Assembly: GCA_944325235.1 (NCBI GenBank)
Contig: CALUZE010000020.1
Coordinates: 1 to 14,787, forward strand
DNA: 14,787 bases
Direction of reading: 5' to 3'
Origin: an uncultured Elusimicrobiales bacterium
GTDB lineage: Bacteria > Elusimicrobiota > Elusimicrobia > Elusimicrobiales > Elusimicrobiaceae
The notes under the pieces were generated by a model that was not told the origin of the DNA, searched no databases, and saw only the letters and a list, made by a program, of their open reading frames with translations. Shown piece by piece: positions 5,911 to 12,469 of this stretch (position 1 is its first letter; every line of letters starts with the position of its first letter). The position numbers and the translations under genes were made by a program.

Positions 5911-6957
5911 ATGCTGTGGATATTATTTTTAATCATTTTGGCGTTGTTCTTTGATTATTTAAACGGGTTCCACGATGCCGCCAACTCGGTAGCCACCGTG
6001 GTTTCCACGCGGGTATTATCGCCTAAAGTAGCAGTAGCGTGGGCGGCGTTTTTCAACTTCGTCGCGTTTTTAGTGTTCCATACCGGCGTGGCCAAAACCA
6101 TTGGAGCGGGCATTGTGGATATCCATATTGTAGACTCCAACCTGGTATTTGGTGCGCTGATGGGCGCGTGCGTGTGGAACATCCTCACCTGGTGGTGGGG
6201 GCTTCCGTCTAGCTCGTCCCACGCCCTAATCGGCGGGCTGATTGGCGCCGGCTTTGTAAAAGGCGGCGTAAACGCGCTGATGGCAGGCGGTATTCTGAAA
6301 ACGGTCTTGTTTATTTTTCTCTCTCCGTTATTAGGCTTCCTGCTGAGCACGATTATAGGAATTATCGTGTTTAACATTTGCCGCCCGTTTAACCCCTACA
6401 AAGTGGACCACTGGTTCCGCAAAGGGCAGCTGCTGTCCGCGGCGGCCTATTCGCTGGGCCACGGCGGCAACGACGCCCAAAAAACAATGGGTATCATCAG
6501 CATGCTGTTGTTGGGCGGCCTGGCCGGCAGCGAAGTGGCCCCGATACGCGACTTTCTGCTGACCCACGAGGAAATGCACGCCGTCGCGCAAGGCTCGTTT
6601 ATCGTGCCGCTTTCCGTAGTACTGTTGTGCCACGGGGCCATTGCGCTGGGCACGCTGTCCGGCGGGTGGAGAATCGTCAAAACAATGGGCCAAAAAATCA
6701 CCCGCTTGCGCCCGGTGGACGGCTTCTGCGCCGAATCCGGCTCGGCCATTTCGCTCTTTATCGCGTCCATTCTGGGGGTGCCGGTCAGCACCACCCACAC
6801 CATCACGGGCGCCATTGTGGGCATCGGCTCGCTGCGCCGCCTGTCCTGCGTGCGCTGGAGCGTGGCCAACCGCATTGTGTGGGCGTGGTTTATCACCATT
6901 CCGGCGGCGGCTGTCATTTCGGCCGTCAGTTATTGGCTGAAGACCGCCTTGTTCTAA
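5911..6957 (+). CDS. pit: PiT family inorganic phosphate permease
   Basis: A 348-residue integral membrane protein, about 10 membrane segments, in the length range of short bacterial PiT transporters. The two inverted PiT signature motifs are GFHDAANSVATVVSTR (19-34) and GHGGNDAQKTMG (183-194). GLPSSSSHALIGG (97-109) and PVSTTHTITGAIVG (291-304) are the paired re-entrant-type motifs of the two halves. It carries divalent metal-phosphate or phosphate with H+ or Na+ across the inner membrane; the coupling ion cannot be read from the sequence. It is co-transcribed with the DUF47 gene (11-bp gap); only a weak TAAGGCGG precedes the start, so translational coupling is likely. The unit ends in a strong terminator. 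Confidence 0.93.
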   Translation: MLWILFLIILALFFDYLNGFHDAANSVATVVSTRVLSPKVAVAWAAFFNFVAFLVFHTGVAKTIGAGIVDIHIVDSNLVFGALMGACVWNILTWWWGLPSSSSHALIGGLIGAGFVKGGVNALMAGGILKTVLFIFLSPLLGFLLSTIIGIIVFNICRPFNPYKVDHWFRKGQLLSAAAYSLGHGGNDAQKTMGIISMLLLGGLAGSEVAPIRDFLLTHEEMHAVAQGSFIVPLSVVLLCHGAIALGTLSGGWRIVKTMGQKITRLRPVDGFCAESGSAISLFIASILGVPVSTTHTITGAIVGIGSLRRLSCVRWSVANRIVWAWFITIPAAAVISAVSYWLKTALF

Positions 6958-6974
6958 TCCGTTTCTGCAGCAAA

Positions 6975-7004
6975 AACCCGGGCTTACAAAAGCCCGGGTT
7001 TTTT
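6975..7004 (+). terminator. Intrinsic terminator of the DUF47-PiT operon
   Basis: The perfect 11-bp stem AACCCGGGCTT (6975-6985) / AAGCCCGGGTT (6990-7000) has a 4-base loop and a T6 run. It starts 17 bp after the PiT stop. Confidence 0.95.
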
Positions 7005-7075
7005 GTGCCCGTTTTACGGGAAGGTGCAAAGCGGTAAAGCCCGCATAAAGCCGCCAAACGGCCCGCGGAGGGCAT

Positions 7076-7112
7076 AAAAAAGCCTTCCCTTATTGCTTTG
7101 CTCGGGAAGGCT
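7076..7112 (-). terminator. Intrinsic terminator of the 7124-8056 gene
   Basis: On the minus strand AGCCTTCCC (7112-7104) pairs with GGGAAGGCT (7089-7081) around a 14-base loop, then T5-6. It faces the PiT terminator, so the convergent pair is insulated from both sides. Confidence 0.88.
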
Positions 7113-7123
7113 GTAAAAACGGC

Positions 7124-8056
7124 TTATAAATTAGAATCGCGGCTGGTTTGCTTATGCTTCAGATAGGATATAAGCATTTGCCACTCCTTGGAAACCTCCT
7201 CATTAAACGCAAAATGAGGGGACATCGTCTTTAAATCGTCAATAAACATTTCCCGCAGGGTAACGACGGACGTAATATTAAACTTGGCGGCCCGGTGGGC
7301 GGTTTGGCGGGCGCAGTCACGCATTATTTTCTTCATTTCGCCATACCACTGCACCTGCTGAATTTTTTTGCCGCAGGCGGCCAGCGTTTCGCGGATTTCC
7401 TGGTCCAAAAAGGCAATATGCACTTCCTGCCAATCCACCTGCCCGGCAAACACGCCGCGCATCAGCATTTGCAAAAAGCGCACGCGGTCTGCCGTGCTTA
7501 AAAGCGGCAGCACATTGGTTTCAAGCCGTTGGGCCACGGCTTCGCCCAGCAAATCCAAAAAGGCCGGATTATTTTGAAAATCGGCCGCAAAGTGTGAATA
7601 CTGATAGCGTTTGATAAATTCTTTTTCCGCTTCTTCCTGCGCGAGGGCTAATTCTTTTTCCAGCGTTTTAAAAATGGCCGGTTTTACCTTAATTCTTTCC
7701 CGAATGCGGTGCGACAATACCATCAGCCACGTATTCATCCCCAGGGTGTTGCCTTCTTCCCAGCGGTACTTGGCTACAGAGGCCTTTTTCCAGGCTTGGC
7801 GCAAAAGCACGCGGTTTAGTTCGCCGTCTTTTAAGATAGCCTCCGCCGGATAATTGCGCTGTACGGTTACGCCCAGGGCGCGGCGCAATACCAAGCCGCT
7901 GTGCCCGCGGCGCACCAATTCGGAAATGGATGAATTGGGAATCGGCCGCAAAAACTTGCCGCCCACGCCGGCTTTGAGCACCTGGCGCCCCAACTGGGCG
8001 TTGGCGGAGAGCGAAAATACACAACACACAGTAAATAAAAGAATCAGTTTTTTCAT
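7124..8056 (-). CDS. Secreted protein of unknown function
   Basis: I do not recognise the family. The 310-residue product has a clear Sec signal peptide: MKK, a hydrophobic core, and SANA/Q with likely cleavage after residue 20. There is no lipobox Cys at the cleavage point, so it is probably periplasmic or exported rather than lipidated. The mature 290 residues are highly charged and look mainly helical, with an Ala/Glu/Lys-rich stretch at about 131-150 (LEKELALAQEEAEKEF) that could be a short coiled coil. Two cysteines remain (228 and 248). There is no further membrane segment and no recognised catalytic motif. The start at 8056 has AGGGA about 8 bp upstream, and TATAGT (8076-8071) could be its -10. 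It is a single-gene unit with its own terminator. Confidence 0.8.
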   Translation of the reverse strand: MKKLILLFTVCCVFSLSANAQLGRQVLKAGVGGKFLRPIPNSSISELVRRGHSGLVLRRALGVTVQRNYPAEAILKDGELNRVLLRQAWKKASVAKYRWEEGNTLGMNTWLMVLSHRIRERIKVKPAIFKTLEKELALAQEEAEKEFIKRYQYSHFAADFQNNPAFLDLLGEAVAQRLETNVLPLLSTADRVRFLQMLMRGVFAGQVDWQEVHIAFLDQEIRETLAACGKKIQQVQWYGEMKKIMRDCARQTAHRAAKFNITSVVTLREMFIDDLKTMSPHFAFNEEVSKEWQMLISYLKHKQTSRDSNL

Positions 8057-8172
8057 AGAAGTTCCCTACTATATTTTTTAAAAAAAGGTTTCCGTTTGCC
8101 AGGGCCATTGGTCCTACCGGCGGGCGGGACTTTTGGCCCAGAGCGTCCGACGGAGCATTTTCCCGCCGGGGC

Positions 8173-8200
8173 TTGATTTTTTCCCGTCGGCAATTATACT
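8173..8200 (+). promoter_or_regulatory. Candidate promoter of the OsmC family gene
   Basis: TTGATT (8173-8178) and TATACT (8195-8200) are separated by 16 bp, 39 bp upstream of the start codon. Confidence 0.55.
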
Positions 8201-8239
8201 TATTACACACCGTTATCTTACTACCAAGGAGCCGGAGGT

Positions 8240-8626
8240 ATGAAAATCACCTTTGCGGGAAACAAAAAAGTAAATGTTCACGTCAAAAATTTTGACATCC
8301 TAACCGACCAAAGCAAAGAACACGGCGGGGATTCCAGCGCTCCCACGCCGATTGATTTGTTTTTGGCCTCACTGGGCAGCTGCAGCGGGGTATTTGTATT
8401 GAATTTTTTAAAGCAGCACAACCTGCCCGAAACCGTGTACCTGACGTTGGAACCCGAATGGAACATCAACGAGTACGTGATTGATAAAATAAAAGTGTTT
8501 ATCCACGTGCCGCCGGATTTCCCGGCCAAGTACGAAAACGCCCTGGTGGAAGTGGCCAAGCGGTGTTTGGTGGCCAGACACGTTAAAATCACGCACGAAA
8601 TTTCCGTCGTGCACGACAGTAACTGA
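8240..8626 (+). CDS. OsmC family protein (peroxide-related thiol enzyme family)
   Basis: A 128-residue cytosolic protein with the OsmC/Ohr fold pattern. It has the two conserved redox cysteines, Cys48 in ASLGSCSG and Cys109 in VAKRCLVARHV, about 60 residues apart as in the family. SSAPTPIDLFLASLGSC (32-48) is the typical motif ahead of the first cysteine. Family members reduce organic hydroperoxides using the cysteine pair; this one is closer to the YhfA/general OsmC group than to Ohr, so the substrate is uncertain. The Arg and Glu of classic Ohr active sites were not confidently located. Strong ribosome-binding sequences (AAGGAG and GGAGG) precede the ATG. It has its own candidate promoter and terminator. 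Confidence 0.88.
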   Translation: MKITFAGNKKVNVHVKNFDILTDQSKEHGGDSSAPTPIDLFLASLGSCSGVFVLNFLKQHNLPETVYLTLEPEWNINEYVIDKIKVFIHVPPDFPAKYENALVEVAKRCLVARHVKITHEISVVHDSN

Positions 8627-8648
8627 ATTTTACGGCTTCTTGCTTGCA

Positions 8649-8674
8649 AACGCCCGCTCCGGCGGGCGTTTTTT
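8649..8674 (+). terminator. Intrinsic terminator of the OsmC family gene
   Basis: The 9-bp stem AACGCCCGC (8649-8657) / GCGGGCGTT (8662-8670) has a 4-base loop and a T6 run. Confidence 0.93.
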
Positions 8675-8700
8675 GCGGGCAAGCAGCCCCAAACGGGCCA

Positions 8701-8730
8701 AAAAAATTCCGGGCCCGGGCCCGGAATTTT
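8701..8730 (-). terminator. Terminator of the nad-aminotransferase operon: perfect 28-bp palindrome
   Basis: 8703-8730 is a perfect palindrome built from AAAATTCCGGGCCC and its complement, followed on the minus strand by T6 in total. It lies directly after the aminotransferase stop. The lack of a spacer in the centre means the hairpin loop must open the central GGGCCC pairs. Confidence 0.85.
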
Positions 8731-8731
8731 A

Positions 8732-9937
8732 CTATAAATTATCCTTAATCGTCTGTGCCAGGCGTTTTAGGCCTTCCACAATCTGTTCCTTGGACGAATA
8801 GGAAAAATTTAACCGCATATCGTTAAACACGTCGCCCGCGGGGTAAAAATCCACCCCCGCCACATACGCTACCTTATTTTCAATGGCTTTGGGCAGCAGT
8901 TGGCTGGCGTCCATGTGTTTGGGCAAGGTAAGCCACAAGAACAACCCCCCTTCCGGGCGCGTCCACGAGACGCACTTGGGCATCAGTTCTTCCAGCATTT
9001 TCAGCATTAAATCGCGTTTTTCGCGGTAGACGGCAATAATCTGGTCCACGTGCGCCAACAGCAGCCCGCGGCGCAGGTATTCGGCCGTCGCCAGCTGCAA
9101 AATGGGCGACGTGCACAAATCCATCGCTTGCTTTAAAATAACGTATTTGCGGATAACTTCTTCCGGCCCGATGATGTAGCCCAACCGGAAACCCGGCACA
9201 AACACCTTAGAAAAAGTAAACAGCGTAACGACGTGGCTGTGGCTTTCGTCCAGTGCGTAAAACGTGCGCGGGGAAGTGCCTTCAAAGCGGACTTGGCGGT
9301 AAGGAGAGTCTTCCAGGATAAACGTTTCGTACTTTTTGACAATTTCCAAAATTTTCAAGCGGCGTTCTTCCGGAATGGTCGTCCCCGTCGGGTTCTGGAA
9401 GTCCGGCACCAGGTACACAAATTTGCACGGGCGGCCCTGCTGCTGCAAGGCTTTGAGTTTAGCTTCCAAATCTTCGGCCAGTACGCCGTATTCGTCGCTT
9501 TCGGCGCCGATGATATCCGCCCCCGCCACGTGGAACGCCTGCAAGGCGCCCAAATACGTCGGGCACGCGGTGATGATGGCATCGCCGGGGTTCACAAACA
9601 GGCGCGCCGTCATATCCAGTGCCTGCTGCGAGGCCGAAACCACCAGCATTTCTTCCGGTTTGACGTCAATGTTTTCGGTTTCTTTTAGCAGTTTGACCAG
9701 TTCCTTTTTCAAGCAGTCCTGGCCTTCGGTCGTGCCGTACTGGAGGGATTCTTTGGGAGAGTCTTTTACGACTTTGCCCATAATGTCGGCCACGTCATCG
9801 GTCGGGAATAAATTTGGATCCGGCAGCCCCCCCGCAAAAGAAATAATGTCGGGACGGGAAATAACTTTCAAAAGTTCTCTGATAGCGGACGCCTTGGAGC
9901 GGCTGACCACCTGGGAAAACAACTTGTTGTAATTCAT
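8732..9937 (-). CDS. Class I/II PLP-dependent aminotransferase (2-aminoadipate/aromatic aminotransferase-like)
   Basis: A 401-residue fold-type I aminotransferase. Visible landmarks are ISFAGGLPDPNLFP (32-45), typical of the LysN/KAT-like subgroup, LQYGTTEG (65-72), SASQQALD (101-108), PDFQNPTG (178-185, Asn182), Asp210 and Tyr213 in EDSPYR, the PLP lysine Lys244 in FTFSKVFVPGFRLGY, and carboxylate-binding Arg375 in DMRLNFS. It moves amino groups between an amino acid and a 2-oxoacid; the substrate cannot be told from sequence and annotations in this subgroup are unreliable. It has no MocR-type DNA-binding domain. The ATG at 9937 is chosen because GGGGAG lies 7 bp upstream; an in-frame TTG at 9958 would place that site inside the gene. 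It begins 30 bp after nadC, so it is probably the last gene of the nad operon. Confidence 0.9.
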   Translation of the reverse strand: MNYNKLFSQVVSRSKASAIRELLKVISRPDIISFAGGLPDPNLFPTDDVADIMGKVVKDSPKESLQYGTTEGQDCLKKELVKLLKETENIDVKPEEMLVVSASQQALDMTARLFVNPGDAIITACPTYLGALQAFHVAGADIIGAESDEYGVLAEDLEAKLKALQQQGRPCKFVYLVPDFQNPTGTTIPEERRLKILEIVKKYETFILEDSPYRQVRFEGTSPRTFYALDESHSHVVTLFTFSKVFVPGFRLGYIIGPEEVIRKYVILKQAMDLCTSPILQLATAEYLRRGLLLAHVDQIIAVYREKRDLMLKMLEELMPKCVSWTRPEGGLFLWLTLPKHMDASQLLPKAIENKVAYVAGVDFYPAGDVFNDMRLNFSYSSKEQIVEGLKRLAQTIKDNL

Positions 9938-9967
9938 GTACAGCTCCCCTTTCTTCAATTTCAGTGC

Positions 9968-10801
9968 TTAACTGATATATTGTACTATTTTTAAGCTCAA
10001 ATCTTTGGCGGGAACGGAATGCGTCAGCGCCCCCATGGAAATCACGTCCGGCCCCACTTGGCAGTAGGCTTCCAGATTGTTCTTGTTCACCCCGCCCGAA
10101 ACTTCTATAATTGCGCGGCCGGCGATTTCTTTTTTGCACACGGCCACTTGCTCGGGCGTCATATTGTCCAGCATAATGATGTCCGCCCCGGCGGCCAGCG
10201 CTTCTTTTACTTCGTCCAGGTTGGTGGTTTCCACTTCCACCTTGGGCGTATGGCCGATGACGGATTTGATTTTCTGCACGGCGGCGGTGATGGAGCCGGC
10301 CGCCGCGATGTGGTTGTCTTTAATCATCACGCTGTCGGCCAGGCTGATGCGGTGGTTGCGCGCGCCGCCCACCCGCACGGCGTATTTATCCAGCCGCCGC
10401 AAACCGGGCTGCGTTTTGCGCGTGTCCACAATCATCACGCCGTACTTTTTGCCCACGGCCGCGTAGGCGCGCGCCGCGGTGGCGATGCCGCTTTGGCGCT
10501 GCATAAAGTTAAGCGCCGTGCGTTCCGCCTTTAAAATGGACAAAGTGCGCCCTTCCAACTCCAGCACTTTTTCCCCTTTTTTTACGTTGTCCCCGTCTTT
10601 TTTTAGGGGCGTAAAAACAATGTCCCCGTCCACCGCACGGAACACTTCACGCGCCGTTTCCATTCCGCACAGGACTAAATCCTCTTTGGCAAAAACGGCC
10701 GCTTTGGCGCGGTTTTCGGGCGTAAAAATCGTATCGGAGGTAATGTCCCCCAGGCTCAAGTCTTCCAAGAGCGCAAGTTCAATAATTTTATCCAGTATCA
10801 T
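9968..10801 (-). CDS. nadC: Nicotinate-nucleotide diphosphorylase (carboxylating), quinolinate phosphoribosyltransferase
   Basis: Converts quinolinate and PRPP to nicotinate mononucleotide, CO2 and pyrophosphate, the step after NadA in de novo NAD synthesis. The 277-residue length is normal. Conserved elements are the LLEDLSLGDITSD N-terminus, ERTALNFMQRQSGIAT (93-108), the PRPP/quinolinate-binding VDTRKTQPGLRRLDKYAV (125-142) with GGARNHR (145-151), IKDNH (160-164), VEVE (188-191), MLDN (210-213), SGGV (235-238) and ISMGALTHS (254-262). The ATG overlaps the nadA stop by 4 bp (ATGA), so the two are translationally coupled. Confidence 0.96.
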   Translation of the reverse strand: MILDKIIELALLEDLSLGDITSDTIFTPENRAKAAVFAKEDLVLCGMETAREVFRAVDGDIVFTPLKKDGDNVKKGEKVLELEGRTLSILKAERTALNFMQRQSGIATAARAYAAVGKKYGVMIVDTRKTQPGLRRLDKYAVRVGGARNHRISLADSVMIKDNHIAAAGSITAAVQKIKSVIGHTPKVEVETTNLDEVKEALAAGADIIMLDNMTPEQVAVCKKEIAGRAIIEVSGGVNKNNLEAYCQVGPDVISMGALTHSVPAKDLSLKIVQYIS

Positions 10802-11841
10802 TGGGCAAGCTCAAACATTTTATCAATGGCTTTCTTCGCTTCCGCCGCCACGGCCGGGTCCACTTCCACCACTTGTTCCGGGCGCGGGTCAATCAGCGCT
10901 TCCAGCGTATTTTCCAGCGTGTTGCGCTTCATGGAGCGGCACACGCCAAACGGCCATACAAATTTTTTGTTCGGCAGTTCCGCTTCCAAGCGGTTCACCA
11001 GGCCGAATTCGGTCAGCATACCAAACGTCGTCGCGTCCGAACCGGTTACGTAGGACGTCATCCCTTTGGTGCTGCCCGTATAATCGCACAAGCGGCACAC
11101 TTCTATCGGGCATTCGGGGTGGGCCACCACTTTAATGCCCGGGTATTGCTCGCGCAGTTTGGCCACATCCTGCGGCTGGTACTTATCATGCACGCAGCAC
11201 GTACCGCCGGCCGCAATAATTTGCTTGGGCGTGCCGCGGCGGGCGAGTTCTGCCTCCAGGTTTTTGGCCATTAACAAATCCGGTACAAAAATCAGTTTAT
11301 CCCCCGGCATTTTTTGGGCGATGTCAAACACGTTGCCGGAAGTGACGCACGCATCGCAATGGGCTTTTACTTCGGCCACGCTGTTGATGTAGCACAGCGC
11401 CGGCACGCCCGGATATTGCGCGCGCAGTTTTTTCATTTCGTCCCCGGTGATGGCATCCGCCAGCGAGCAGCCCGCGTGCCCCGCCGGAATGACGACTTTT
11501 TTGTGCGGGTTTAAAATTTTGGCGGTTTCCGCCATAAACCAAACGCCGGCAAACACCAAAATATCGGCCGACGAATCACGCGCTTTCATCGCCAGTTCGT
11601 ACGAATCGCCCCGGTAATCGGCTACGCCGTATACGATGTCGGGCGTGGTGTAGGAATGAGCCAAGATGACGGCGTTCTTTTCCTTTTTAAACTGATTGAT
11701 GGAAAGCGTATAGGGAGCGGCGGCCAGGCAGTCCTCGTACGTCCAGCGGGTGCCGTCCTCTTTAGACACAGACTTAAGAAGCCCATAGAGTCTATGGGCT
11801 TCTTCGGTAAGCCGGGCTTCTTTGGTTAACGTCTGAAGCAT
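10798..11841 (-). CDS. nadA: Quinolinate synthase
   Basis: Condenses iminoaspartate with dihydroxyacetone phosphate to quinolinate using an oxygen-sensitive [4Fe-4S] cluster. The 347 residues match the long (E. coli-type) NadA class. The three cluster ligands are read as Cys125 (GHAGCSLAD), Cys215 (GGTCCVHDKY, aligned on the family C-x-V-H-D) and Cys301 (GVCRSMKRNTL). Other hallmarks are ILAHSYTTPDIVYGVADYRGDSYEL (59-83, with the conserved Y and D) and HPECP (241-245). Extra cysteines (150, 162, 165, 216, 244, 249, 252) are present. The start at 11841 lies 5 bp after the lipoprotein stop and has no strong Shine-Dalgarno, suggesting coupling. nadB, the usual source of iminoaspartate, is not in the window; either it lies elsewhere or aspartate dehydrogenase does the job. 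A 29-bp palindrome lies within codons 13-22. Confidence 0.96.
   Translation of the reverse strand: MLQTLTKEARLTEEAHRLYGLLKSVSKEDGTRWTYEDCLAAAPYTLSINQFKKEKNAVILAHSYTTPDIVYGVADYRGDSYELAMKARDSSADILVFAGVWFMAETAKILNPHKKVVIPAGHAGCSLADAITGDEMKKLRAQYPGVPALCYINSVAEVKAHCDACVTSGNVFDIAQKMPGDKLIFVPDLLMAKNLEAELARRGTPKQIIAAGGTCCVHDKYQPQDVAKLREQYPGIKVVAHPECPIEVCRLCDYTGSTKGMTSYVTGSDATTFGMLTEFGLVNRLEAELPNKKFVWPFGVCRSMKRNTLENTLEALIDPRPEQVVEVDPAVAAEAKKAIDKMFELAQ
11776..11804. repeat. 29-bp near-perfect palindrome within the 5' end of nadA
   Basis: The arm AAGAAGCCCATAGA (11776-11789) and its exact complement (11791-11804) are separated by a single base (G11790). In mRNA this would be a very stable hairpin 38-66 nt after the nadA start. 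No T run follows, so it is not a plain terminator. The related core GGGCTTCTT recurs on the plus strand at 11814-11822 and 11864-11872. Confidence 0.75.
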
Positions 11842-11846
11842 AAAAA

Positions 11847-12293
11847 TTACAGGGTATCCGGCTGGGCTTCTTCACTGGTGTAGGTCGTGGTCGTAGTGGT
11901 AGAAGCAGGGGCCGGGGTGTCGCCATTCAAGTAATAGATATTGGTGTTGTTAATTACTTTTTTGGTCTTCGTCACGTCCGTAGAAGAAGATTTGGCAGCG
12001 GTGGAAGACGCTTTTTTGGTCGTTGTTTTTTTGGCGGGTTTCGTGGTGCCTTTCAACGCCGTGGTGGCAGGCGGCAGGTAGGAATCGCCGCAGGCCTGCA
12101 GCTCGTACGCGGGGATGGAATCGTAATCGGCCTCGGGCGCGAGCATATTGTCAAATTCCTGGTCAATGATTTGGTACTTGGCCTCACTGGCGGAATAGTT
12201 CGTTCCGTCAGCGGTTTTGGTGTTGGTATTGCCCGACGAACAGGCGGAAACGCCCAATGCAGCCACGCAGGCCGCGAGTAAAAGTTTTTTCAT
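11847..12293 (-). CDS. Small Thr/Lys-rich lipoprotein, unknown function
   Basis: A 148-residue product with a lipoprotein signal peptide: MKKLLLAACVAALG then the lipobox VSAC, lipidation Cys18. The mature N-terminal half (to about 75) is acidic and may fold. The C-terminal half is low-complexity: Thr/Lys/Ser-rich (about 83-112, TTKPAKKTTTKKASSTAAK) and a poly-Thr stretch (132-137), ending SEEAQPDTL. Such regions often act as flexible linkers across the periplasm or peptidoglycan. One further cysteine (68). The start at 12293 has AAGGAG 7 bp upstream; a longer in-frame extension to 12383 lacks a start signal and would spoil the signal peptide. It ends 5 bp before nadA, so it appears to be the first gene of the nad operon although the function is not obviously related. 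I do not recognise a family. Confidence 0.8.
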   Translation of the reverse strand: MKKLLLAACVAALGVSACSSGNTNTKTADGTNYSASEAKYQIIDQEFDNMLAPEADYDSIPAYELQACGDSYLPPATTALKGTTKPAKKTTTKKASSTAAKSSSTDVTKTKKVINNTNIYYLNGDTPAPASTTTTTTYTSEEAQPDTL

Positions 12294-12313
12294 AACCCGT
12301 CTCCTTGATTTTT

Positions 12314-12328
12314 GCGGGCCTGGCCCGC
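12314..12328 (-). other. Short GC hairpin in the lipoprotein-nad operon leader
   Basis: GCGGGCC and GGCCCGC flank a single base; on the minus strand it is followed by AAAAATCAAGGAG, placing it just upstream of the ribosome-binding site. No T run follows, so a role in mRNA stability or translation is more likely than termination. Confidence 0.4.
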
Positions 12329-12338
12329 TGGTTATTTC

Positions 12339-12367
12339 ATTATATATCATATTGGGTTGGGTTGGAA
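12339..12367 (-). promoter_or_regulatory. Promoter of the lipoprotein-nadA-nadC-aminotransferase operon
   Basis: A consensus -10, TATAAT (12344-12339), lies 17 bp from a weak -35, TTCCAA (12367-12362), on the minus strand. It is the only strong -10 in the 176-bp divergent gap to the symporter. The spacer contains tandem CCCAA units. Confidence 0.55.
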
Positions 12368-12425
12368 AGACATTTCCCGCCACAAATTTTTGAAATTTTT
12401 TCGTCAGCTTGCCGCCGATTTTTAG

Positions 12426-12455
12426 TAAAATAAAAAGGTTGTACCGTTTAGGAGG
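12426..12455 (+). promoter_or_regulatory. -10-like box and distant ribosome-binding site of the symporter
   Basis: TAAAAT (12426-12431) is a plausible -10 without a clear -35. The only good Shine-Dalgarno, AGGAGG (12450-12455), is 14 bp from the ATG, longer than usual, and no in-frame start codon lies between. Confidence 0.35.
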
Positions 12456-12469
12456 AATTAAAAATATTC

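Noticed and set aside
9938..9958. TTG start giving a 7-residue longer aminotransferase
   Set aside because: The extension would encode the GGGGAG ribosome-binding site that properly serves ATG 9937.
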